A stretch of DNA of 64,000 nt from contig WJYB01000011.1 in the NCBI GenBank assembly GCA_009668015.1, positions 62,001 through 126,000 of the forward strand, in the 5' to 3' direction. The stretch comes from Enterobacteriaceae bacterium RIT714 (GTDB taxonomy: Bacteria; Pseudomonadota; Gammaproteobacteria; Enterobacterales; Enterobacteriaceae). A model generated the notes under the pieces. The model saw only the letters and a list, made by a program, of their open reading frames with translations, was not told the origin of the DNA and made no database searches. Within the stretch, counting starts at the first letter, position 1; every line of letters begins with the position of its first letter. Below, piece by piece: positions 28,481 to 37,958 of this stretch. A program made the position numbers and the translations under genes.

Positions 28481-29088
28481 TGAAACTCATCGGCAGCTAC
28501 ACCAGCCCATTTGTGCGTAAAATTTCGATTCTCCTGCTGGAAAAAGGCATCACATTTGAATTTGTGAACGAGCAACCGTATCAGGCTGAAAATGGTGTGG
28601 CGCAGTACAACCCCCTGGGCAAAGTCCCGGCGCTGGTCACTGATGAGGGTGAGTGCTGGTTTGATTCACCGATTATTGCCGAGTATATCGAACTGCTGGG
28701 GATTGCCCCGGCGATGGTGCCGCGTGAGCCCAAAGCGGCGCTGGCGGTGAAGCAAATTGAGGCGTTAGCGGATGGCATTATGGATGCGGCGCTGACATCT
28801 GTGCGCGAGCAAGCGCGTCCGGCTGCGCAGCAATCTGAAGCCGAGCTGTTGCGCCAGCGTGAGAAAATTAGCCGCAGCCTCGACAGGTGCGAACAACTTT
28901 TGCGCGACGGCAAACTGCAAACCGAGACCTTAAATCTGGCGACTATCGCTATCGCCTGCGCGATCGGCTATCTCAATTTCCGTCGCGTCTCACCCGGCTG
29001 GTGCGTGGAGCGGCCGCTGTTGGTGAAGCTCGCCGAGACCCTCTTCCAGCGCGAAAGCTTTGCCCGCACTGAACCGCCAAAGGCTTGA
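28480..29088 (+). CDS. yibF: Glutathione S-transferase YibF
   Basis: The 202-residue protein has the GST fold: N-terminal thioredoxin-like domain ([20 protein letters not shown]) with the glutathione-binding cis-proline [20 protein letters not shown], and an all-helical C-terminal domain with [19 protein letters not shown]. It matches E. coli YibF; the substrate is unknown. The start at 28480 is fixed by homology; a frame start 24 bases upstream lies in the hairpin leader. In K-12 the rhs locus intervenes between this region and selA; here selA follows after about 100 bases. Confidence 0.94.
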   Translation: MKLIGSYTSPFVRKISILLLEKGITFEFVNEQPYQAENGVAQYNPLGKVPALVTDEGECWFDSPIIAEYIELLGIAPAMVPREPKAALAVKQIEALADGIMDAALTSVREQARPAAQQSEAELLRQREKISRSLDRCEQLLRDGKLQTETLNLATIAIACAIGYLNFRRVSPGWCVERPLLVKLAETLFQRESFARTEPPKA

Positions 29089-29140
29089 TGCGGGTTATAA
29101 CACTTCCTTTCTGTTAGTTGTACAATCCCACAGCATGTGA

Positions 29141-29165
29141 CTCCCTCTCCCGTCGGGAGGGGGGA
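29141..29165. repeat. Dispersed palindromic repeat before selA (copy 4)
   Basis: CTCCCTCTCCC-GTC-GGGAGGGGGGA is a single degenerate unit of the repeat family, ending 25 bases before the selA ATG. It lies in the probable selA leader and could reduce readthrough from yibF. Confidence 0.6.
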
Positions 29166-29190
29166 AGATACCCAACCGCCAGGCGTTTTA

Positions 29191-30576
29191 ATGACTACTC
29201 ATCGTTCCCTTTACAGCCAGATCCCTGCGACCGACCGTCTGCTTCGCGATCCCCAAATCACGCCCCTGCTTGAACAATCCGGGCATACCCGCATGGTGGC
29301 GCTCCTGAATGTGATGCAGGACGAAGCCCGCCTGCACATTCAGACGCAAAATGCGCTGCCGCAGTGGTGCGAGGACTGGGCGAACGAGGTGGAGAAACGT
29401 CTGGCCACACAAGCGCGGCATGCGCTGCGCCCGGTGCTCAATCTGACGGGAACGGTACTGCACACCAATTTAGGACGGGCTCAGCAGGCTGAAGAAGCAA
29501 TCGACGCGGTGACGCAGGCGATGCGGTCGCCCGTGACGCTGGAGTACGATCTCGACGGCGCGGGGCGTGGGCATCGCGACCGGGCGCTGGCCGATCTCCT
29601 GTGCCAAATCACGGGAGCGGAAGACGCCTGCATCGTGAACAACAATGCGGCGGCGGTGTTGCTGATGCTGGCGGCGACGGCGAATGGCAAAGAGGTGGTG
29701 GTTTCGCGCGGCGAACTGGTAGAGATTGGCGGCGCGTTTCGCATTCCGGATGTTATGCGCCAGGCGGGATGCTCGCTGCATGAGGTCGGCACGACTAATC
29801 GCACCCATGCGAAGGATTATCGCGCCGCGGTTAACGAAAATACCGCGCTGCTCATGAAAGTCCACACCAGCAACTATCACATCGAAGGCTTTACCAAAAC
29901 GGTGGAAGAGGCGGAGCTGGCGGAGATTGGCCGCGAACTGAACGTGCCGGTGATCGCCGATCTTGGCAGCGGCTCGCTGGTGGATCTCAGCCTGTACGGC
30001 CTGCCAAAAGAGCCGATGCCGCAGGAGATGATCGCCGCAGGAGTCAGTCTTGTGAGCTTCTCCGGCGATAAGTTGTTGGGTGGCCCCCAGGCCGGGATTG
30101 TGGTTGGCAAGCGTGATCTCATCGCAAAGCTGCAACAACACCCGCTGAAAAGGGCGCTGCGCCCCGATAAAATGACGCTGGCAGCGTTAGAGGCCACCTT
30201 GCGGCTCTATCTTTGCCCGGAAAAACTGGCGGAGCGTTTGCCGACGCTGCGCCTGCTGTCGCGGGATGCGGCCTCTATTCGCGCTCAGGGCGAGCTTTTA
30301 CTGGCGCAAATCTCCGCTCATTATGCTGATTTCGATGTGCGCCTTGAGTCATGCCAGTCGCAGATCGGCAGTGGCTCGTTGCCGGTCGATCGACTGCCCA
30401 GCGCGGCATTAACCTTTACCCCGCGTGATGGTCGCGGTAGCCAGCTTGAGACGTTATCCAGGCGCTGGCGTGCGTTGACCACGCCGATTATCGGTCGCAT
30501 TTACGACGGTCGCCTGTGGCTGGATCTGCGCTGCCTTGAAGATGAAAAACGGTTTCTGGAGATGATGCTGAAATGA
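29191..30576 (+). CDS. selA: L-seryl-tRNA(Sec) selenium transferase
   Basis: SelA converts Ser-tRNA(Sec) to Sec-tRNA(Sec) with selenophosphate, using PLP. The 461-residue protein has the PLP lysine in [19 protein letters not shown] and the conserved [31 protein letters not shown] and [16 protein letters not shown] use the ATG at 29191 ([20 protein letters not shown]), which matches the E. coli N-terminus; the longer frame reads through a repeat unit. It overlaps selB as ATGA. Confidence 0.97.
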   Translation: MTTHRSLYSQIPATDRLLRDPQITPLLEQSGHTRMVALLNVMQDEARLHIQTQNALPQWCEDWANEVEKRLATQARHALRPVLNLTGTVLHTNLGRAQQAEEAIDAVTQAMRSPVTLEYDLDGAGRGHRDRALADLLCQITGAEDACIVNNNAAAVLLMLAATANGKEVVVSRGELVEIGGAFRIPDVMRQAGCSLHEVGTTNRTHAKDYRAAVNENTALLMKVHTSNYHIEGFTKTVEEAELAEIGRELNVPVIADLGSGSLVDLSLYGLPKEPMPQEMIAAGVSLVSFSGDKLLGGPQAGIVVGKRDLIAKLQQHPLKRALRPDKMTLAALEATLRLYLCPEKLAERLPTLRLLSRDAASIRAQGELLLAQISAHYADFDVRLESCQSQIGSGSLPVDRLPSAALTFTPRDGRGSQLETLSRRWRALTTPIIGRIYDGRLWLDLRCLEDEKRFLEMMLK

Positions 30577-32447
30577 TTATTGCCACAGCGGGTCACGTTG
30601 ACCACGGAAAAACCACGCTTTTGCAGGCCATTACCGGGGTAAATGCCGATCGTTTGCCGGAAGAGAAAAAGCGCGGCATGACAATCGACCTGGGCTATGC
30701 CTACTGGCCGCAGCCGGATGGTCGGGTGCTGGGTTTTATTGACGTACCAGGGCATGAAAAGTTTCTCTCAAATATGCTGGCAGGTGTCGGGGGCATTGAC
30801 CACGCGCTGCTGGTGGTGGCGTGTGATGATGGCGTAATGGCGCAGACGCGTGAGCATCTGGCCATTTTACAACTCACAGGTAAGCCGCAGCTGACGGTCG
30901 CGCTGACGAAGGCGGATCGTGTCGATGAAAGCCGCATTGATGAAGTGCGCAAAGAACTTCAGGCAACGCTGGGTGAATACGGTTTTACGGATACGCCATT
31001 TTTTGTCACCGTGGCGACAGAAGGGCGCGGAATCGAGGCATTACGCGACCATTTGCAGCAGCTCTCTGCCCGTGAACGCGCGAGCGATCATCGCTTCCGT
31101 CTGGCGATTGACCGTGCGTTTACCGTGAAGGGTGCCGGTCTGGTGGTGACAGGAACGGCGCTCAGTGGTGAAGTGGCCGTCGGCGATAGCCTTTGGCTGA
31201 CGGGTGTCAATAAACCGATGCGCGTGCGCGGATTGCATGCGCAGAATCAGCCCGTTGAACAGGCCCACGCCGGACAACGTATTGCGCTTAACATTGCTGG
31301 CGATGCTGAGAAAGATCGGTTAACCCGTGGCGACTGGCTGCTGAGCGAGGCGCCTTGTGAAGTGTCTGAACGGGTCATTGTTTCTCTGCAAATGTTCACG
31401 CCGCTTGTGCAGTGGCAGCCGCTGCATATTCATCATGCTGCCAGCCACGTCACCGGGCGCGTCTCCTTACTGGAAAACGATCTGGCAGAGCTGGTGTTTG
31501 ATACACCGCTGTGGCTGGCGGATAACGACCGGCTGGTGCTGCGGGATATCTCCGCGCGGGAAACGCTGGCAGGTGCGCGCGTGGTGACGCTCAATCCCCC
31601 GCGCCGTGGCAAGCGAAAAGCGGAGTATCTGCAATGGCTGGCAGCACTCGCCAATGCGGAAGATGACCGGGCGGCGCTGGCGGTGCATCTCGATCGCGGT
31701 GCGGTAAATCTTGCCGAATTCGCATGGGCGCGTCAGCTGAGTGATAGCGGTCTTTGCCAGCTTACTGAACAACCCGGTTTTATCCAGGCAGGGCAAAGCT
31801 TGCTGAATGCGCAGGTTGCTGCGCGCTGGCAGCGAAAAGTGCTGACCACGCTTGCAACGTACCACGAGCAGCATCAGGACGAGCCGGGGCCAGGGCGGGA
31901 ACGCCTGCGCCGGATGGCGCTGCCGATGGAAGACGATGCGCTGGTGCTGCTGTTGATTGAGAAGATGCGCGAAAGCGGCATGATCCATAGCCATCATGGC
32001 TGGCTGCATCTGCCCGATCACAAAGCGGGCTTTACGGCGGAACAAGAAGCGGTCTGGCAGAAAGCCGCGCCGTTGTTTGGCGATGAGCCCTGGTGGGTGC
32101 GTGACTTAGCCCATGAGACGATGACCGATGAGCAGGTGATGCGCCAGGTGTTGCGGCACGCGGCGCAGCAGGGGCTTATCACAGCGATCGTCAAAGATCG
32201 CTATTACCGCAACGATCGTATTGTGACGTTCGCCAGTTTGATCCGCGAACTGGATCAGGCGAAAAGCTCAACCTGTGCCGGGGATTTTCGCGATCGGCTT
32301 AACGTCGGGCGTAAACTGGCGATTCAGATCCTCGAATATTTTAATCGCATTGGTTTTACGCGTCGTCGCGGCAATGATCATGTCTTGCGTGATTCATTAT
32401 TGTTTCCCGAAAACCGATCCGATGCGGAAAAAGAGTCGCGCGATTGA
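30573..32447 (+). CDS. selB: Selenocysteine-specific elongation factor SelB
   Basis: SelB is the EF-Tu-like GTPase that brings Sec-tRNA to UGA codons marked by a SECIS hairpin. The 624-residue protein has the G domain ([32 protein letters not shown]), EF-Tu-like domains II and III, and C-terminal winged helices that bind the SECIS RNA, ending with [20 protein letters not shown]. It is coupled to selA by a four-base overlap. The C-terminus is about ten residues longer than in E. coli. Confidence 0.97.
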   Translation: MIIATAGHVDHGKTTLLQAITGVNADRLPEEKKRGMTIDLGYAYWPQPDGRVLGFIDVPGHEKFLSNMLAGVGGIDHALLVVACDDGVMAQTREHLAILQLTGKPQLTVALTKADRVDESRIDEVRKELQATLGEYGFTDTPFFVTVATEGRGIEALRDHLQQLSARERASDHRFRLAIDRAFTVKGAGLVVTGTALSGEVAVGDSLWLTGVNKPMRVRGLHAQNQPVEQAHAGQRIALNIAGDAEKDRLTRGDWLLSEAPCEVSERVIVSLQMFTPLVQWQPLHIHHAASHVTGRVSLLENDLAELVFDTPLWLADNDRLVLRDISARETLAGARVVTLNPPRRGKRKAEYLQWLAALANAEDDRAALAVHLDRGAVNLAEFAWARQLSDSGLCQLTEQPGFIQAGQSLLNAQVAARWQRKVLTTLATYHEQHQDEPGPGRERLRRMALPMEDDALVLLLIEKMRESGMIHSHHGWLHLPDHKAGFTAEQEAVWQKAAPLFGDEPWWVRDLAHETMTDEQVMRQVLRHAAQQGLITAIVKDRYYRNDRIVTFASLIRELDQAKSSTCAGDFRDRLNVGRKLAIQILEYFNRIGFTRRRGNDHVLRDSLLFPENRSDAEKESRD

Positions 32448-32478
32448 ATCCGTGATACCCGTCGTAAAGCTGTAAGCG

Positions 32479-32499
32479 GCTGGCGAGAAAATCGCCAGC
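32479..32499. terminator. Possible selB terminator hairpin
   Basis: GCTGGCGA/TCGCCAGC forms a perfect eight-base stem with a GAAAA loop 31 bases after the selB stop. No T run follows, so intrinsic termination is doubtful. Confidence 0.35.
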
Positions 32500-32540
32500 T
32501 ATGACTACCCTTGTTAGACATCAACAGCAAGGAGACGGTC

Positions 32541-34079
32541 ATGACCAACAATCCTCCCTCAGCACGTATGTTGCCCGGCGAATACGGTTTTCCCCTCAAG
32601 TTAAAACCCCGGTATGACAACTTTATTGGCGGCGGCTGGGTTGCGCCCGTCGATGGCGAATATTATGCGAATCTGACGCCTGTCACGGGACAGCCGCTGT
32701 GCGAAATCGCCAGCTCCGGCAAAAAAGATATTGATTTGGCGCTGGATGCTGCGCATAAAGCGAAAGAGAAATGGGCGCATACCTCTGTCCAGGATCGGGC
32801 CGCCATACTGTTCAAAATCGCTGACCGTATGGAGCAAAATCTGGAGCTGTTGGCGGCGGCAGAGACATGGGATAACGGTAAACCGATCCGCGAAACCACC
32901 GCTGCTGACGTTCCGCTGGCGATTGACCATTTCCGCTATTTTGCCTCCTGTATTCGCGCTCAGGAGGGGGGAATCAGTGAAGTCGACAGTGAAACGGTCG
33001 CCTATCACTTCCAGGAGCCGCTGGGGGTGGTTGGACAAATCATCCCGTGGAACTTCCCTCTGCTGATGGCGAGCTGGAAAATGGCGCCGGCGCTGGCAGC
33101 GGGTAACTGCGTGGTGCTTAAACCCGCACGGTTAACGCCGCTATCGGTTCTGCTGCTGATGGAAATTATTGGCGATTTGGTGCCTCCGGGTGTCATCAAC
33201 GTGGTCAACGGCGCGGGAGGCGAGATCGGTGAATATCTGGCGACCTCTAAACGAATCGCGAAGGTTGCGTTCACCGGCTCTACCGAGGTCGGCCAACAAA
33301 TTATGCAATATGCCACTCAGAACATTATTCCGGTAACGCTGGAGCTGGGCGGCAAATCACCCAACATTTTCTTTGCCGATGTGATGGACGAAGAGGATGC
33401 GTTTTTTGATAAGGCGCTGGAAGGGTTCGCGCTGTTTGCCTTTAACCAGGGCGAAGTCTGTACGTGTCCAAGCCGTGCGCTGGTGCAGGAATCCATCTAT
33501 GAACGCTTTATGGAGCGGGCCATTCGTCGTGTGGAATCAATTCGCAGCGGCAACCCGCTCGATAACGTGACCCAGATGGGGGCTCAGGTCTCTCAAGGGC
33601 AGCTCGAAACTATTCTCAACTATATCGACATTGGCAAGAAAGAGGGGGCGGATGTCCTGACAGGCGGGCGTCGAAAAGTGCTGGAAGGCGATCTGAAAGA
33701 GGGCTATTACCTTGAGCCGACGATCCTCTATGGCAAAAACACTATGCGAGTCTTCCAGGAAGAGATTTTCGGCCCCGTGCTGGCCGTCACAACCTTTAAA
33801 ACAATGGATGAAGCGCTTGAACTGGCCAACGATACCCAGTACGGGCTTGGCGCTGGGGTCTGGAGCCGCAACGGTAATCTGGCATACAAAATGGGACGAG
33901 GTATTCAGGCCGGACGCGTCTGGACCAACTGCTACCATGCCTATCCCGCTCATGCGGCGTTCGGAGGATATAAACAGTCAGGTATCGGGCGTGAAACGCA
34001 CAAGATGATGTTGGATCATTATCAGCAGACGAAATGCCTGCTGGTGAGTTATTCCGATAAACCGCTGGGTTTGTTCTGA
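32541..34079 (+). CDS. aldB: Aldehyde dehydrogenase AldB
   Basis: AldB oxidises acetaldehyde and other small aldehydes with NADP+; in E. coli it is induced in stationary phase. The 512-residue protein has the catalytic cysteine in [14 protein letters not shown], the general-base glutamate in [11 protein letters not shown] and the cofactor-binding [20 protein letters not shown]. The ATG at 32541 (MTNNPPSAR) gives exactly the E. coli length. Its last 31 bases overlap the convergent yiaU gene. Confidence 0.97.
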   Translation: MTNNPPSARMLPGEYGFPLKLKPRYDNFIGGGWVAPVDGEYYANLTPVTGQPLCEIASSGKKDIDLALDAAHKAKEKWAHTSVQDRAAILFKIADRMEQNLELLAAAETWDNGKPIRETTAADVPLAIDHFRYFASCIRAQEGGISEVDSETVAYHFQEPLGVVGQIIPWNFPLLMASWKMAPALAAGNCVVLKPARLTPLSVLLLMEIIGDLVPPGVINVVNGAGGEIGEYLATSKRIAKVAFTGSTEVGQQIMQYATQNIIPVTLELGGKSPNIFFADVMDEEDAFFDKALEGFALFAFNQGEVCTCPSRALVQESIYERFMERAIRRVESIRSGNPLDNVTQMGAQVSQGQLETILNYIDIGKKEGADVLTGGRRKVLEGDLKEGYYLEPTILYGKNTMRVFQEEIFGPVLAVTTFKTMDEALELANDTQYGLGAGVWSRNGNLAYKMGRGIQAGRVWTNCYHAYPAHAAFGGYKQSGIGRETHKMMLDHYQQTKCLLVSYSDKPLGLF

Positions 34080-35038
34080 TGATCCGGATCAGGTCCTCCC
34101 TGGAGGGCCTGATCAATACGCTGGCGCAAGCTGTTCAGCACGCCATCCAGAACGTACTGCACACGCCAAGGCTGATACTCTCGCTTGCGGAAAATGGCGT
34201 TGAGATCGAGCCACCACTCTTCCTGATGGGAAAAGCAGGGCATTAAAATGCCTTGTTCAACTTCATGTTTCAGGCTCTCTTTTGGCGCAAAAACGATGCC
34301 GAGATGATTACGGGCTAACTCCAGCGCTGCCTGGGTATTATCGCAAATATAATTACCGGTCACCTTATAGTCGCGTACTTCTTCGCTTCCATGAACGCGA
34401 AAACGCCAGATGTTGGCATCATCGACCAGGATTGAATCGAGTAGAATACAGGAATGATTAATTAAATCGTCCGGACTGAAAATAGGATGTTTTTTTATAT
34501 AATCCGGTGTGGCGAAAGCGGTAACGGGATATTTTGTGAGTTGATAGGCGACAAGATTTTCGTCTTTAGGTTGGGCATAAGTAATTAAAATATCGCCGTC
34601 ATCGGGAAACGTAACGCCCTCAGATAATTCATTACGATTAGGATTATATGTTTTCAGGCAAATACGAATGTCGCCAATTTCTTCAATTGTATGAATGACA
34701 TGACGGGCAAGATAGGTAATGATCCCGGTCGGCGCGTAGATCGTCACGCGTCCGCTTTTTTCATGTTTATAATCAGCGATAAAATTAATGAGCTGAGTAT
34801 TTTTTTCCAGTGACGCATTGATATAAGGTACCAGCACCTCACCAAACTGCGTCAGCGCCAGCTGGCGGGTGGTGCGTTCAAAGACCTTCAGCCCAACGCG
34901 AGTTTCGAAGTCGGCAAGATATTTACTGACATTGGCCTGCGCCATGCCTAACAGAGCGGCGGCGTCTCCAATGCTGTGCGTGGCAGCGATGACGGAGATA
35001 ATTTTTAACTCACGCGGCTTTATCTGTAAATGATTCAT
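34049..35038 (-). CDS. yiaU: LysR-family transcriptional regulator YiaU
   Basis: The 329-residue protein has an N-terminal winged helix-turn-helix ([36 protein letters not shown]) and a C-terminal periplasmic-binding-like effector domain. Position next to a divergent MipA/OmpV gene and aldB matches E. coli yiaU, which is reported to affect envelope functions. The gene body around 34440-34800 is noticeably more AT-rich than its neighbours. Its 3' end overlaps aldB by 31 bases, so the C-terminal tail ([16 protein letters not shown]) is encoded opposite the end of aldB. Confidence 0.85.
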   Translation of the reverse strand: MNHLQIKPRELKIISVIAATHSIGDAAALLGMAQANVSKYLADFETRVGLKVFERTTRQLALTQFGEVLVPYINASLEKNTQLINFIADYKHEKSGRVTIYAPTGIITYLARHVIHTIEEIGDIRICLKTYNPNRNELSEGVTFPDDGDILITYAQPKDENLVAYQLTKYPVTAFATPDYIKKHPIFSPDDLINHSCILLDSILVDDANIWRFRVHGSEEVRDYKVTGNYICDNTQAALELARNHLGIVFAPKESLKHEVEQGILMPCFSHQEEWWLDLNAIFRKREYQPWRVQYVLDGVLNSLRQRIDQALQGGPDPDHQNKPSGLSE

Positions 35039-35160
35039 CGTGCACGCTCATCTATATGATTTTAGATATATTATTATATAAACTGCATCGTTGCATCGGC
35101 AAATTTGTAACCATTATTATTCGCCTCGCTTGTTTGGCATTTAATGGAATACAGGGAATG
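35039..35160. promoter_or_regulatory. Divergent yiaU / yiaT intergenic region
   Basis: This 122-base AT-rich segment separates the regulator from the outer-membrane protein gene and should carry both promoters and the YiaU site. A symmetrical TATATGATTTTAGATATATTATTATATA stretch lies near 35052-35080, a T-N11-A type AT-rich region, but I cannot define the operator. Confidence 0.4.
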
Positions 35161-35898
35161 ATGATCAAAAAGAATTTGCTTATCGCTGCAGCATTACTTT
35201 CGGCATCATCAGCAATGGCTGGTGAATTGTCACTGGGTGCGGGCGCTGTTTTTAATGAGTCAGCTTACAAAGGGTATAACGAAAATACTTCAGCGGTTCC
35301 GCTCATTAGCTATGAGGGGGATAATTTTTATGTTCGTCAGATGACTGCCGGTTGGGCATTCTGGAAAGACAGTAAGAATGAACTTAGTCTGACAGCTTCA
35401 TGGATGCCACTGCATTTTGACCCTGACGACAATGATGATCACGCGATGAAGCAGCTTGATGAGCGCAAAGCTTCAGCCATGTTGGGTGGCGCTTACTATC
35501 GCCATGAAAGCTGGGGCGGCCTGAAGTTTGCTGTCTCTGCCGATGCGATGGATGAAAGCGGCGGAGTAGTCGGTGAAATATCTTACTTCCATCCTTTCCG
35601 TCTGGAACGTCTGACCCTGATTCCATCCATGGGTGTTTTCTACTATGACGAAAGCTTCAATGACTATTATTACGGCGTATCAGGTAATGAATCTCGCCGC
35701 AGCGGCCTCGATAAGTACACCGCCGGGGATAGCTGGAACCCTTACGTTGGCGTAGTCGCGAAATATCAGCTGACGCAAAATCTCTTTATCAACGCGAGTG
35801 CGGTGTATACCGTCCTGCCGGATGACGTGAAAAACAGTCCAATGATCGATCGTGATGACAGTTTTGCCCTGATGACCGGCATGAGCTGGCGTTTCTAA
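35161..35898 (+). CDS. yiaT: MipA/OmpV family outer-membrane protein YiaT
   Basis: The 245-residue protein has a signal peptide (IKKNLLIAAALLSASSAMA) and an outer-membrane beta-barrel with alternating aromatic strands, ending in the terminal phenylalanine SWRF that targets the BAM machinery. Blocks YNENTSAVPLISYEGDNFYV and NELSLTASWMPLHFDPDDND match E. coli YiaT. MipA/OmpV proteins are porin-like or scaffold proteins; substrate unknown. I use the ATG at 35161, four bases after AGGG; the ATG at 35158 is too close. It is divergent from yiaU. Confidence 0.9.
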   Translation: MIKKNLLIAAALLSASSAMAGELSLGAGAVFNESAYKGYNENTSAVPLISYEGDNFYVRQMTAGWAFWKDSKNELSLTASWMPLHFDPDDNDDHAMKQLDERKASAMLGGAYYRHESWGGLKFAVSADAMDESGGVVGEISYFHPFRLERLTLIPSMGVFYYDESFNDYYYGVSGNESRRSGLDKYTAGDSWNPYVGVVAKYQLTQNLFINASAVYTVLPDDVKNSPMIDRDDSFALMTGMSWRF

Positions 35899-36052
35899 TC
35901 GCCTGAAAACCTGCACTCAGGGATGAGGGCAGGTGAGTTTAATTTCAACTGTCCTCTGCCTTGTCAATCTCCCCCTTTTCCCTCTTCTGATCAAAGCGCA
36001 ATGCCGGGCTTCTCTGGCAAGCTGGTTTTTTACAGACGCGCGGAGCAGAAAG

Positions 36053-36523
36053 ATGAACCGATTTATCGTTGCCGATTCAGCGAAGTGCATTGGCTGCCGC
36101 ACTTGTGAAGTGGCCTGCGTGGTCTCGCATCAGGAAAATGAGGACAGCGCGGCGGTTTCTGCCGTGGCGTTTGCCGCGCGAATTCGGGTGGTAAAAGGCG
36201 ATTCTTTTACCACGGCGGTTTCGTGTCATCAGTGTGAGGATGCACCTTGCGCGAATGTCTGCCCGACTCAGGCGATTCGCCATAATGAGGGGGTGTGGCT
36301 GGTGGCGCAACAGCGCTGCATCGGTTGTAAAAGTTGTATGATCGCCTGCCCGTTTGGCGCGATGCAGGTGACCTGTCTGGAACAAAAACCTCAGGCGTTG
36401 AAATGCGATCTCTGCGGCCATCGCGAGAGCGGACCAGCCTGTGTCGCTGCCTGCCCGACTCACGCGTTGAGCTGTATTGATCCCGCCAGATTACGCTCCG
36501 AACGCCTGCGCTCTCTGGCGTAA
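36053..36523 (+). CDS. ysaA: 4Fe-4S ferredoxin-type electron transport protein YsaA
   Basis: The 156-residue HydN/HycB-like protein has four cysteine clusters for iron-sulfur centres: CIGCRTCEVAC, CHQCEDAPCANVCP, CIGCKSCMIACP and CDLCGHRESGPACVAACP. It probably passes electrons to or from an oxidoreductase; no catalytic partner is adjacent. It is shorter than E. coli YsaA in the region before the third cluster group. The ATG at 36053 sits after AGAAAG; a longer frame upstream has no signal of coding. It ends four bases before the convergent avtA. Confidence 0.9.
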   Translation: MNRFIVADSAKCIGCRTCEVACVVSHQENEDSAAVSAVAFAARIRVVKGDSFTTAVSCHQCEDAPCANVCPTQAIRHNEGVWLVAQQRCIGCKSCMIACPFGAMQVTCLEQKPQALKCDLCGHRESGPACVAACPTHALSCIDPARLRSERLRSLA

Positions 36524-36527
36524 GCCA

Positions 36528-37784
36528 TTACTGGCTGCCTTCACTCCAGGCGATTTCAATCTCTTCGGCAAGAATCTTCACGCCGGCCTCGATTTTGTCG
36601 GGGTCTGGCACGTAGTTCATGCGCATGCACTGGTGAGTGTGTGGCCACGGTTTATCGAGACCAGGGAAGAAGTAATCGCCCGGTACCATCAGTACGCCGC
36701 GTTTTTTCAGCCGTTGGTACAGGAGTTCAGTCGAGATCGGCAGATCTTTAAACCATAACCACAGGAAAATGGCGCCTTCAGGCTTATGAATCAGGCAGCG
36801 ATCTTCAGGCAGATAGCGGCGTATCGTCGCGATAGTTTCCTGAACGCGCTGATAATAGAACGGCTTAATCACATCACTGGACAGGCGTAACAGGTCGTTA
36901 CGCTTGATCATTTCGCACATCATCGCCGGCCCCATGCCGCCAGGGGCGAGGCTGATAATGCCGTTCATATTGGTTACGGCATTGATGATTTTCTCGTTGG
37001 CGATGATGATGCCGCAACGACTTCCCGGCAGACCAAGCTTGGAGAGGCTCATGCACAAAACGATATTTGGGTTCCACAGCGGTCGCGCTTCGCTAAAGAT
37101 TATACCGGGGAACGGTACGCCGTAAGCATTATCAATCACCAGCGGAATATCGTGCTGGTTAGCCAGCACGTCTAACTTCATCAGCTCTTCGTCGGTGATG
37201 ACGTTACCCGTCGGATTGGTGGGCCGCGAGACACAAATCATGCCGGTCTCTTCGCCGATGTGCAGATGCTCAAAATCGACGTGGTATTTGAACTGGCCTT
37301 CCGGTAACAGCTCAATATTCGGGCGTGCCGAAACGAAAAGCTCCTCTTCCAGCCCGGAATCGGCGTAACCAATGTACTCCGGTGTGAGCGGGAACAGCAC
37401 TTTTTTGGTGGTGCCGTCGGCGCGACGCCCCGCGAAGAGATTAAACAAGTAGAAAAATGCGCTCTGACTGCCGTTTGTTAGTGCAATATTCTGTGGTTCG
37501 ATATCCCAACCCAGTTCGTCACGAAGCATGTTGGCGAGAAGCGACAACAGCTCCGTTTTTCCCTGTGGGCCATCGTAATTACAAAGCGCATCAGTGGCTT
37601 TGCCGTTTTGCAGCATCTCGGCCAGCAGATCATGAAAATAGTCGTTCATGGCCGGAATTTGTGCCGGGTTTCCGCCGCCGAGCATGATTGCGCCAGGTGT
37701 GCGCAGCCCGTCGTTGAGATCCTCCATCAGGCGAGTAATGCCTGAATGGCGGGTGAATTTGTCGCCGAAAAGTGAAAACGTCAT
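36528..37784 (-). CDS. avtA: Valine-pyruvate aminotransferase (transaminase C)
   Basis: AvtA makes alanine and 2-ketoisovalerate from valine and pyruvate, and can form valine in reverse. The 418-residue PLP enzyme has the cofactor lysine in CMSLSKLGLPGSRCG, GNPAQIPAMNDYF at the N-terminal side, NPTGNVITDEEL and VIDNAYGVPFPG. The ATG at 37782-37784 (MTFSLFGDKFTRHSGITR) matches the E. coli start; 22 further codons upstream are not conserved. It is followed convergently by ysaA. Confidence 0.97.
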   Translation of the reverse strand: MTFSLFGDKFTRHSGITRLMEDLNDGLRTPGAIMLGGGNPAQIPAMNDYFHDLLAEMLQNGKATDALCNYDGPQGKTELLSLLANMLRDELGWDIEPQNIALTNGSQSAFFYLFNLFAGRRADGTTKKVLFPLTPEYIGYADSGLEEELFVSARPNIELLPEGQFKYHVDFEHLHIGEETGMICVSRPTNPTGNVITDEELMKLDVLANQHDIPLVIDNAYGVPFPGIIFSEARPLWNPNIVLCMSLSKLGLPGSRCGIIIANEKIINAVTNMNGIISLAPGGMGPAMMCEMIKRNDLLRLSSDVIKPFYYQRVQETIATIRRYLPEDRCLIHKPEGAIFLWLWFKDLPISTELLYQRLKKRGVLMVPGDYFFPGLDKPWPHTHQCMRMNYVPDPDKIEAGVKILAEEIEIAWSEGSQ

Positions 37785-37921
37785 AGCAGGTGATCTATCG
37801 TACTTATTATGAAAGTGGGTAACCATAACGCTAGCATCGTGTCGGTGCAAATCGAGGTTAGAGGGGTTGGTTGGGGTTTTGTATTTTAAATTTCAAATAT
37901 TGCAGAGTAATGCTCTGATGT

Positions 37922-37953
37922 GTGTCGCCCCATCCGATGGGGAGGGGCGACAC
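37922..37953. terminator. Hairpin after the malS stop
   Basis: GTGTCGCCCC at 37922-37931 pairs perfectly with GGGGCGACAC at 37944-37953, six bases beyond the malS stop codon. In the malS direction no T run follows, so it may be a 3'-end stabiliser or a weak terminator. Confidence 0.5.
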
Positions 37954-37958
37954 TTGTT

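Noticed and set aside
29191..32447. Search for selC tRNA or a selenoprotein gene beside selAB
   Set aside because: No tRNA-like cloverleaf and no in-frame UGA-containing formate dehydrogenase gene is visible near selAB; these lie elsewhere in related genomes.
36053..36523. ysaA as part of a new redox complex
   Set aside because: The four-cluster protein is attractive, but its neighbours are avtA and yiaT and no oxidoreductase subunit is adjacent; it matches a known orphan protein.
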